Program-made: the position numbers and the translations under genes
The notes under the pieces: model-generated
Databases searched by the model: none
Told to the model about the DNA's origin: nothing
The model's input: only the letters and a program-made list of their open reading frames with translations
Part shown: piece by piece, positions 1 through 6,087 of the stretch
Layout of the letters: each line of letters begins with the position of its first letter
How positions within the stretch are numbered: position 1 is the stretch's first letter
NCBI GenBank assembly: GCA_002011395.1
Contig: MTNG01000112.1
Span: 1 to 7,565, forward strand
Source: Candidatus Aciduliprofundum sp. JdFR-45
GTDB taxonomy: Archaea; Thermoplasmatota; Thermoplasmata; Thermoplasmatales; JdFR-45
Direction: 5' to 3'
Length of the DNA: 7,565 bases

Positions 1-1
1 C

Positions 2-1765
2 AAGTATCGGTTCAGCGGATACTATGCCATCCGCAGTTACGAGTTCTTCGGCTTCGTGCTGATAGAGGCGGGGGAACTCACGCTCGCCAAGTACGAGGGG
101 CCCGAGGGGCTGCTCCGCGGTCACCGCGCGCTTCAGAAGATAAAGGAGCTGAGCGAGCGCGAGGACGTGGAGGTTGAACTCCACGGGAGGGTGAACATAG
201 AGGAGATCAAATACGCCCACGCGGACGGCAGTCTTGAGGGCGAGGAGGACGTGGGCGAACTGGACGCCTGGGCGGAGGAGGGCTTTGACGTCACACCGCT
301 CCGGGAACTCATGGAGGCCAACTCCCCCGTTTACAGGGAGACACTTGAGGCGTACCGCAACGCCATTTCCCGGGCACGCGAACTCCTCGCCCGCCTCTCC
401 ACGATAAAGGAGGGGTGGGCCCGGGACCTGGAGGAACGCCTGAAAAAGAGCCCCCTGGACTGGGAACTCGTCTACAGGGAGCTGGAGGAGAGGGAAGAGG
501 AGGAGAAGGGGGTTGAGGAGAGGGAGATAGAGGTCTACGAGATAGCGGCGGGCGCCCCCGAGGCCGTATGCCCGGTGTGCGGCGAGAAACTGGAGTACGA
601 CCTGACGTGCGCGAAGTGCGGCTTCGGAAGGGAGGATGGACTGTCGCACAAGTACAGGATGGACAACTTCGTCGTGGGAGAGGGGAACCGGGTGGCCTAT
701 CGCGTTGCGGTTGAGGTGCTGAAAAACCTAGGAGGCATATACAACCCCCTGATCATAGTGGCCGATACCGGGCTGGGAAAGACGCACCTGCTGAACGCCA
801 TAGGAGTGGAGGTGAAGAGGGCGGGGAAAAGAGCGCTTTACATTCAGGCGACTGATGCGGGCAGGGTTCAGCCCGACCCCGAGAACGTGGACGTTCTCCT
901 CGTTGACGATTTTCAGCTTCTATCGGAGCACCCGGGGGCGCAGGAGGAGTTCCTGAAGGTGCTTGACAGGATGCTCGCCCGGGGCAGACAGGTCGTGGTG
1001 GCCTCGGACAGAAAGGTGGAGAACATACCAAACGTCATATCCATGCTGCGCTCTCGCCTCGTCTCCGGCGTCACGGTGGTTATAAACCCGCCGAACTACA
1101 TCACCCGCCTGAAGATACTCCAGAAGAAGGCGGCTGAAGCGGGGGCTGAGATCCCCGAGGACGTCATAAAGTACCTGGCCATGAAGGGCGTGGGCAACGT
1201 GCGGGAACTGGAGGGTCTCCTGAAGCGCCTCCTCGCCTTCGCCCGGATCACCGGGAGACCACCGGATTTACCCCTGGCGAAGGAAGTGCTGGGCGAGGTG
1301 GGGGGAGCGGTTATGGAGGACGGCAACTCCTACGTGTTCATCTCTCCAAACCACGACAGGTTTTATCTGATGCTGGAGGAGATGACGGATTTCGGCAAGA
1401 AGGTGCTGTGCCTGACCAGAACAAACCCTCACAGGATAATGAAGTCCTACGGGAAGAAGATGGAGGTCGTGTGGCTCACCACGAGGGACAGCGAGAGGTT
1501 CCAGACTATGGAGCCGTCGCTTGAGCGCATATTCTTCCTGGCGGAGGATGCCATAAGGGAGGGGAAAGTCGTGGCCATAGACGGAATAGAGTACCTGATA
1601 TCCGAGAACGGATTTGACCTGGTGCTTCAATTCATAAGGAGAATGGTGGACGCTGTGGCCGAGTCCTCCGCGATTTTCGTCGTCTATCTATCGCCTTACA
1701 CGATAGGGGAGAGGGAACTGCACCTCATAGAGAGGGAGATGATTCCTCTTTCAGGTGGAGAGTGA
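2..1765 (+). CDS. Zinc-ribbon / DnaA-like AAA+ ATPase / DUF835 fusion protein, 5'-partial
   Basis: A multidomain ATPase whose process is unknown. The frame is open to the left edge (visible upstream residues begin KYRFSGYYAIRS), so the GTG at 56 is probably internal and the true start lies outside. Numbering from that GTG: residues 1-60 end a small alpha/beta domain I do not recognise; 90-160 are charged and helical; a four-Cys zinc ribbon uses C172, C175, C186 and C189. Residues 203-400 match the DnaA AAA+ module: N-terminal NFVVGEGN, Walker A ADTGLGKTH (236-244), Walker B LLVDDFQ (281-287), sensor 1 SDR (317-319), arginine-finger region LRSRL (331-335) and sensor 2 NVRELEG (381-387). The DnaA DNA-binding domain IV is absent; a DUF835 domain (about 424-562) follows, with CLTR (452-455), WLTT (473-476) and DGIEYLISENGF (509-520). 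Archaea initiate replication with Orc1/Cdc6, so replication initiation is not implied. The 3' end overlaps the opposing gene by 15 bp. Confidence 0.9.
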   Translation, partial: KYRFSGYYAIRSYEFFGFVLIEAGELTLAKYEGPEGLLRGHRALQKIKELSEREDVEVELHGRVNIEEIKYAHADGSLEGEEDVGELDAWAEEGFDVTPLRELMEANSPVYRETLEAYRNAISRARELLARLSTIKEGWARDLEERLKKSPLDWELVYRELEEREEEEKGVEEREIEVYEIAAGAPEAVCPVCGEKLEYDLTCAKCGFGREDGLSHKYRMDNFVVGEGNRVAYRVAVEVLKNLGGIYNPLIIVADTGLGKTHLLNAIGVEVKRAGKRALYIQATDAGRVQPDPENVDVLLVDDFQLLSEHPGAQEEFLKVLDRMLARGRQVVVASDRKVENIPNVISMLRSRLVSGVTVVINPPNYITRLKILQKKAAEAGAEIPEDVIKYLAMKGVGNVRELEGLLKRLLAFARITGRPPDLPLAKEVLGEVGGAVMEDGNSYVFISPNHDRFYLMLEEMTDFGKKVLCLTRTNPHRIMKSYGKKMEVVWLTTRDSERFQTMEPSLERIFFLAEDAIREGKVVAIDGIEYLISENGFDLVLQFIRRMVDAVAESSAIFVVYLSPYTIGERELHLIEREMIPLSGGE

Positions 1766-4561
1766 TATGAGTTTCTGAGCGATCCTGGCCGCCTCCTCGT
1801 ACTCACCCATCTTCACCAAGACGTAGCTCTTGTTGATCAGCGCATCCCGATAATTCGGGTCTATTGAAAGCGCCCTCTCGTAGTACCTCAGGGCGGTCTC
1901 GTAGTCCTCAGCCCTCGCATACACGTTTCCCATGTTGTTCCACGCGTACTTGTAATCGGGCTTTATCTCTATCGCCTTCTTGAAGCACATCTTCGCCTCG
2001 TCCAGTTTGCCCATCTTGGCGTAGGCGATGCCCATGTTGTTCCACGCGATCTCGCTTCGCGGGTTGATGGCGACGGCCCTCTTGAGCGCCCTCACCGCTT
2101 CCATGTACTTACCTTCACGGAGCAGCGCCACGCCCCTGCTGTACCACGGTATATCCTTGCCGGGCAGGGGGACCTTCTCTATCGCCTCGGCAGCCCTCGT
2201 GTATCTGCGCTCCGCCAGCGAATAGGCCTTCTTGACGAGCATCTCGTCGCCGAGGCGTATCTCCACCTTGGCGCGCGTCTCCACGTATCTGGCGTGCATG
2301 TGGAGAGCCGCAGGCACGACCGCGGCGGGGATGGCGGGGAGCAGGAGATTCCACATCGCCAGAGGTGCCAAACTGAGATACGCCGACGTGGCGAGGGCCA
2401 GCGAGAAGGCCGGCAGCCAGTAGAATGTGCCCTCTCTCAGGCGGATTCCCAGGGCAAACGGGATTATGGACGCGGCCAGCACGAACATGGGGTCGGGGAG
2501 GAGGAGCGCCGTCACCATGGGCAGCGGAATGGCGGCGGCCAGACCCGCGCCTTTCATAATCCCCTCCCGGTCCGTGAAGCGCCTGTTGGATATCACCGCC
2601 GCGATGTATATGGCCGCGAACATGTAAGATATCATCTGCGATAGAGCGTAAAAGGACGTCTGGTATGTTGAGGGGATGAGTCCGGAAAGGGTTCCCGTGA
2701 GCAGAAGGAATATTGTGGGGAGCAGAATGGCCAGGTCCTGAGATGTGCCGAGGTCGTGCAGAAGCCAGCGAAGCGCCACCCGCCTGACCGCAATGCGCTT
2801 TTTCGGGACGGTCGTCGGCTTCGCGGGGCGTGCTGGCGCCTTCACCCTTACCGCAGGCCTAGCAGGTTTCCCCCTCCTCTCGGGGAGGCGAACGGCGGTT
2901 GGCGTTCGCGCCGGCGCCGGAACCGCAGCCGCGGGGGCTGCGACCTCAACACGCCTCTGCGGTGCTGGTTGGGTGTGTATCTCCTCTGACGGGGGCCCGA
3001 TCTCCTGCGGGGTCTCCCCGGTCGGACTCTCAACCTCGGCTATGGACGGGACCGCCGCCTCAGCGCCCTCCTCCACGAAGGCCTCAATCTCTTCCAGTTC
3101 CTCAATTCCCTCCAGCCCGGCCTCCGATGCGGATGCCGTTTCCACGGTGCCCTCTTCTTCCCCTATGAGTTCCTCAATCTCCTCAAGTCCCTCCATCCCC
3201 TCCTCCGCCTCAAGCCCGACGGGTGGCGCCTCCTCCACCGCTGTCTCCTCAGCCCCCTCTATGATCTCCTCAATCTCTTCCAGCCCCTCCGCTATTTCGC
3301 CTTCGCCCTCCTCAGGTAGAAGGCCCTCAAACAGGGCGTCAACGCGTTCCATCTCCTCCCGGATCTCCTCATCGGGAACGGGCACCTCAGACCTGGCGCC
3401 CGTGCCCCCCTCTTCCGGAACACCCATCAACCGCTCCAGCGTCTGAACGGCCTCGGCGAATTCATCCCTCTCATCGCCCCCCTGCACGGCCTCAAGGCGC
3501 ACGGTTCCGTGGACCTCGGCGCCGCAAACGGGGCACGTGGTGTCCTGGGACCCCATGAGGGCGCCGCACATCGGACATATGCCCAGGACGTCCGAAAGGC
3601 TGACCTCGCGCTCCTCCTCAGCAATCGGGGAGACCTCTGGAACCTCGGAATTGCATATCGGGCATGTGTCGGCATTCACAACGACCGCTCCGCAGACGGG
3701 GCATATGCGCACGCTGACCTCACCGGGCTCCTCCTCTTCGTAGGTCGGGATCTCCTCTACACGGAACACCCTCTTCAGGACGTCGTCGGGGCTCTCAGCG
3801 GTCTCAACCTCCATCACGCCGACCTCAACGAGGTTGGCATCGCATATGGGGCACCTCTCGCTCGCCGCAGGTATTATAGCGCCGCAGTACCCGCAGATAG
3901 CCACATCCTCGCCCAGTTTGATAATGGGCGCCTCGGCGCCCTCTGCCTCCGCCACCTCTTCCTCCTCCACGAGGACTGCGCCGCAAACGGGGCAGGAGGT
4001 TGCTCCCTCCTCCAGAGGGTTGCCGCAGACGGGGCACCTCTCCTCCTCAACCCTCTCCTCTACTACGGCCTCCTCCTCAACCTCCAGCACGGCACCGCAC
4101 TTCGGACACGTCGCCGCGTCCGCGGGAATGAAGGCCCCGCAACTCGCGCAAATTGCAAGTCCAGACGTGGTCTGCTGCAGAACGTCCCCCTCCACGGTCT
4201 CCGCAACCTCCTCCGCCTCCTCAACCTCCAGCACGGCACCGCACTTCGGACACGTCGCCGCGTCCGCGGGAATGAAGGCCCCGCAGTTTCCGCAGACGGC
4301 CACACCTCTGCTTTCAACCTGCTCTTTGATCTTCCTGGCGGTTTCCCTGCTTATACCGCTTACGGACATGAGGTCCTCTATACGCGCTTTCCGTATCTTC
4401 TCCAGGTCCGTGAACCCCGACCTGTACAGGCGTTCAGCCCTCTTCCTCCCCACGCCCTTGAGGGACATCAAAACCTTTATACTCCGCTCTATCTCGGCGT
4501 TGTATCCGCAAACGGGGCACGCATCGCCCTCCATCTCAGACCCGCAGGAGGGGCACTTCAT
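1751..4561 (-). CDS. Seven-zinc-ribbon, HhH, polytopic membrane protein with C-terminal TPR array
   Basis: A 936-residue membrane scaffold of unknown function. From the ATG: zinc ribbons at C3/C6/C15/C18, C90/C93/C104/C107, C138/C141/C152/C155, C176/C179/C190/C193, C223/C226/C237/C240, C287/C290/C300/C303 and C329/C332/C343/C346. A helix-hairpin-helix pair at about 28-82 (hairpins GVG 36-38 and SGIS 68-71) suggests nucleic-acid binding. An acidic linker follows (about 348-527), then a basic Pro/Ala/Arg segment (536-599). Six hydrophobic segments lie near 608-629, 635-659, 667-689, 690-708, 713-737 and 738-760. Basic residues fall before segment 1, between 2 and 3, between 4 and 5, and after 6, which puts both ends in the cytoplasm by the positive-inside rule. 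Three clear TPRs and a weaker fourth occupy about 804-933. I prefer the ATG at 4561 to the TTG at 4570: MKCPSCG is a natural zinc-ribbon start and the TATA box places the transcript start only a few bases upstream. The 3' end overlaps the ATPase gene tail to tail. Confidence 0.88.
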   Translation of the reverse strand: MKCPSCGSEMEGDACPVCGYNAEIERSIKVLMSLKGVGRKRAERLYRSGFTDLEKIRKARIEDLMSVSGISRETARKIKEQVESRGVAVCGNCGAFIPADAATCPKCGAVLEVEEAEEVAETVEGDVLQQTTSGLAICASCGAFIPADAATCPKCGAVLEVEEEAVVEERVEEERCPVCGNPLEEGATSCPVCGAVLVEEEEVAEAEGAEAPIIKLGEDVAICGYCGAIIPAASERCPICDANLVEVGVMEVETAESPDDVLKRVFRVEEIPTYEEEEPGEVSVRICPVCGAVVVNADTCPICNSEVPEVSPIAEEEREVSLSDVLGICPMCGALMGSQDTTCPVCGAEVHGTVRLEAVQGGDERDEFAEAVQTLERLMGVPEEGGTGARSEVPVPDEEIREEMERVDALFEGLLPEEGEGEIAEGLEEIEEIIEGAEETAVEEAPPVGLEAEEGMEGLEEIEELIGEEEGTVETASASEAGLEGIEELEEIEAFVEEGAEAAVPSIAEVESPTGETPQEIGPPSEEIHTQPAPQRRVEVAAPAAAVPAPARTPTAVRLPERRGKPARPAVRVKAPARPAKPTTVPKKRIAVRRVALRWLLHDLGTSQDLAILLPTIFLLLTGTLSGLIPSTYQTSFYALSQMISYMFAAIYIAAVISNRRFTDREGIMKGAGLAAAIPLPMVTALLLPDPMFVLAASIIPFALGIRLREGTFYWLPAFSLALATSAYLSLAPLAMWNLLLPAIPAAVVPAALHMHARYVETRAKVEIRLGDEMLVKKAYSLAERRYTRAAEAIEKVPLPGKDIPWYSRGVALLREGKYMEAVRALKRAVAINPRSEIAWNNMGIAYAKMGKLDEAKMCFKKAIEIKPDYKYAWNNMGNVYARAEDYETALRYYERALSIDPNYRDALINKSYVLVKMGEYEEAARIAQKLISLST
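3065..3286 (-). repeat. Three degenerate acidic repeats (GLEEIEE-type) in the linker
   Basis: The linker of the zinc-ribbon protein has three related acidic-amphipathic units: GLEEIEEIIEGAEE (426-439), GLEEIEELIGEEEG (458-471) and GLEGIEELEEIEAFVEEG (482-499). Starts are 32 and 24 residues apart. Each could form a short helix with one hydrophobic face in an otherwise disordered acidic stretch, as docking motifs do. That role is inference; plain low-complexity drift is the alternative. Confidence 0.6.
4072..4141. repeat. 70-bp perfect direct repeat, copy 1 (inside zinc-ribbon gene)
   Basis: These 70 bases are identical to 4216-4285, with a period of 144 bp (48 codons). On the minus strand the copy encodes residues 141-163 of the zinc-ribbon protein: the second half of one ribbon, the CPKC knuckle and the start of the acidic spacer. 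Sequence diverges immediately on both sides. Identity at third codon positions points to a recent in-frame duplication or to gene conversion. Confidence 0.93.
4216..4285. repeat. 70-bp perfect direct repeat, copy 2 (inside zinc-ribbon gene)
   Basis: Partner of 4072-4141, identical over all 70 bases. It encodes residues 93-115 of the zinc-ribbon protein. The frame is kept between copies, so gain or loss of one unit would add or remove exactly one zinc ribbon plus spacer (48 residues). Confidence 0.93.
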
Positions 4562-4590
4562 TACCTGCAAAACTATAATTTCTCAATTAC

Positions 4591-4603
4591 ATATACTTTT
4601 TGT
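4591..4603 (-). promoter_or_regulatory. BRE/TATA promoter of the zinc-ribbon/TPR gene
   Basis: On the minus strand this reads ACAAAAAGTATAT, a purine-rich BRE-like stretch followed by a TATA-like core at 4595-4591. The core centre lies about 32 nt upstream of the ATG at 4561. With the usual archaeal spacing of about 25 nt, transcription would begin roughly 7 nt before the ATG, giving an almost leaderless mRNA. Confidence 0.6.
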
Positions 4604-4642
4604 GCGTCGCCGGTCCCCCATGGGGCTGGGGTGTCACAAAAA
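4597..4642. promoter_or_regulatory. Nested inverted repeats between divergent promoters (possible shared operator)
   Basis: A perfect 10-bp palindrome, CCCCATGGGG (4616-4625), sits almost exactly midway between the two TATA boxes, about 28 bp from each core centre. It is flanked by an 8-bp inverted pair, TTTTTGTG (4597-4604) and CACAAAAA (4635-4642), whose centre is within 1 bp of the palindrome centre. The outer pair overlaps the BRE positions and may simply be two BREs. The inner palindrome has no such explanation and could bind a dimeric regulator. Confidence 0.45.
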
Positions 4643-4653
4643 CGTTTAAGTAT
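4638..4653 (+). promoter_or_regulatory. BRE/TATA promoter of the GTPase-endA operon
   Basis: AAAAACGTTTAAGTAT combines an A-rich BRE-like stretch with a TTTAAGTAT core (4645-4653). The core centre is about 27 nt upstream of the ATG at 4676, so the transcript should begin at or next to the start codon. No Shine-Dalgarno sequence precedes that ATG, which agrees with a leaderless mRNA. Confidence 0.65.
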
Positions 4654-4675
4654 GCAAAGTTATTGAACTCCCGGA

Positions 4676-5164
4676 ATGCCCCTCAACGGAAGGATCAGGA
4701 AGGTCACGGTCATCGGCGCGCAGGGCGTGGGAAAGACCTCCCTCATCAGGCGCTACGTCTACGGACGCTTTTCCAACGGCGTGGAGCAGGGCGGTGAGAG
4801 CGCCGTTTACCGGAAAAGGCTGTCCGCGGGCGAACTGATCATCTGGGAACTCGGCACCGAGGAGCAGAATCCGGAGGCCATTCTCCGCGGTTCATCGGGC
4901 GTTGTCGTCGTGCTGGATGTTACTGATGAGGCCACGCTGGAGTGGGCAAATGAGGTGCTCCCGTACGTGTCCTCGCTCCTGCCCGGCAGACCCATCGCCA
5001 TCGCGGGCAACAAGTGCGACATGAAGTACGCGGCGCGGCTGTGGAGGGACGACATAGAGCCGATAGCATCGCGGTGGAACGCTGCCCTGTACATGACAAG
5101 CGCCAGAACGGGGGAGAACGTGGCGGAGGTATTCGCGCATATAAACCCCGACGGAAGGTCCTGA
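4676..5164 (+). CDS. Ras/Rab-like small GTPase with degenerate switch regions
   Basis: A 162-residue cytosolic GTPase-fold protein of normal length for the Ras-like family. The nucleotide-binding elements are clear: P-loop GAQGVGKT (14-21), a hydrophobic strand VVVVLDVTD (76-84), base-specifying NKCD (112-115) and a G5-like TSAR (141-144). The switch elements are abnormal. Where Ras has the Mg-binding Thr of switch I there are glycines (G39/G40). The DTAGQE motif is replaced by W57-E-L-G-T-E, with Glu for Asp, one residue fewer before Gly and no catalytic Gln. It probably binds guanine nucleotide, but intrinsic hydrolysis may be weak or need a partner; that is inference. There is no C-terminal Cys for prenylation. 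The mRNA appears leaderless, and endA follows after 2 bp, so the two are likely co-transcribed. Confidence 0.85.
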   Translation: MPLNGRIRKVTVIGAQGVGKTSLIRRYVYGRFSNGVEQGGESAVYRKRLSAGELIIWELGTEEQNPEAILRGSSGVVVVLDVTDEATLEWANEVLPYVSSLLPGRPIAIAGNKCDMKYAARLWRDDIEPIASRWNAALYMTSARTGENVAEVFAHINPDGRS

Positions 5165-5166
5165 CC

Positions 5167-6087
5167 ATGCCGTGTTTGCTGACCGAGAAGGGCGCCATCT
5201 GCACGGGAGACGATGCGAACAGGCTGTACTCCCGCGGTTTCTTTGGGGTTATGAAGAAGGGAAAACTTCACCTATCGCCTGTTGAGACCGCCTATCTTCT
5301 GGAGAGGGGCAGAATACGCGTGGAGGGCCTGTCATCTCCGGAGGGGGCGCTGGAGGTCTTCCGCCGCGGGGACGACCGCTTTGAGGTGAGGTACCGCGTT
5401 TACAGCGACGTGAGGGACAGGGGCTATTACATCAGGGTTCTCCGGAGAGCGTTTCGCGTGTATCAGAGGGGCGTGAACCCGTTCAGGGACGGGGAGCACT
5501 TCACCCTGGTGCCCATACCTGAGGGAGAGCGATTTCACCCCGCCAAGGTGGCCGCCAGGGTGCCCTGCGTCTTCGGCATAGTGGATTTGGACGGCGACGT
5601 GACCTACTACAGGGTGGACACGGCGGAGCCGTCGGGCGAATACGCCCGGGGGGATGTTGGCCGGGTGGACATATCGGGAAAGGCGGGCGCCTTTTACACG
5701 GGTGACCTGTCCCCCTTTGAGATAACCTACCTCGTCAGAAAGGGACTCGCAGAGGCCTACGTGGACGGTGAACGGACGACGTGGAGGGAACTGATGGAGA
5801 TGTATGCGGAGGCCATTCCGGCATTCAGGGGGCGCTACCGCCTCTACGAGGACCTCTCAGAAAGGGGCCTTCTCGTCAGGAGCGGGTTCAAGTACGGAAC
5901 GCACTTCCGCGCTTACAGAAAGAGCATGGAGGAGCACGCCGAGTACCTCGCGCACTACATGGAGGGGGGCGTGGAGTGGTACGTTGTGAGCAGGGCGGTG
6001 CGCCTGGCGCACGGCGTCAGGAAAACCCTCTTGTTCGGCTTCGGCGACCCTGTGAGGTACCTCACCGTGGAGCGCATACTGCTTTAG
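5167..6087 (+). CDS. endA: tRNA-splicing endonuclease EndA, tandem-domain (alpha2-type)
   Basis: Cuts precursor tRNAs at bulge-helix-bulge sites at both intron ends. The 306-residue product has two related halves, the arrangement and length known for homodimeric archaeal enzymes such as that of Archaeoglobus fulgidus. The C-terminal half has the expected active site: RYRLYEDLSERG (223-234), FKYGTHFRAY with Tyr250, then His257 and Lys286 in VRKTLLF. The N-terminal half repeats the fold (RYRVYSDVRDRG, 75-86; FRVY ending at Tyr99) without a matching Lys, so it is taken as the structural half. DLDGDVTYY (140-148) fits the acidic L10 loop that docks between subunits. I chose ATG 5167, 2 bp after the GTPase stop. 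The frame stays open further upstream, but that extension overlaps the GTPase gene and would exceed the family length. The 3' end overlaps the opposing DUF429 gene by 26 bp. Confidence 0.95.
   Translation: MPCLLTEKGAICTGDDANRLYSRGFFGVMKKGKLHLSPVETAYLLERGRIRVEGLSSPEGALEVFRRGDDRFEVRYRVYSDVRDRGYYIRVLRRAFRVYQRGVNPFRDGEHFTLVPIPEGERFHPAKVAARVPCVFGIVDLDGDVTYYRVDTAEPSGEYARGDVGRVDISGKAGAFYTGDLSPFEITYLVRKGLAEAYVDGERTTWRELMEMYAEAIPAFRGRYRLYEDLSERGLLVRSGFKYGTHFRAYRKSMEEHAEYLAHYMEGGVEWYVVSRAVRLAHGVRKTLLFGFGDPVRYLTVERILL

Noticed and set aside
56..1765. Naming the first gene dnaA
   Set aside because: The DnaA DNA-binding domain is missing and replaced by DUF835, and archaeal initiation uses Orc1/Cdc6. No DnaA-box cluster was seen nearby.
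2280..2740. A site-2-type protease or other membrane enzyme in the hydrophobic block of the zinc-ribbon protein
   Set aside because: No HExxH or other catalytic motif is visible in the six segments.
2745..3446. A 233-codon Ser-rich plus-strand frame
   Set aside because: Long Ser runs are the complement of the acidic linker codons of the zinc-ribbon gene.
4562..4570. TTG start for the zinc-ribbon gene, adding three residues
   Set aside because: The ATG at 4561 is a stronger codon and begins directly at MKCPSCG. The TTG lies close to the expected transcript start and has no ribosome binding site.
3834..4649. A 271-codon plus-strand frame, also antisense to the ribbons
   Set aside because: Ser/Thr/Ala-rich composition typical of the complement of Glu- and Cys-rich coding DNA; no motif.
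3509..4666. A 385-codon open frame on the plus strand opposite the zinc-ribbon region
   Set aside because: It is antisense to the repeated CxxC coding region, its protein shows periodic copies that mirror the ribbons, and no domain is recognisable. It also runs through the divergent promoter region.
5014..5166. N-terminal extension of endA to an upstream start
   Set aside because: It would overlap the GTPase gene by about 150 bp and make the protein about 50 residues longer than the tandem EndA family; ATG 5167 fits length and spacing.
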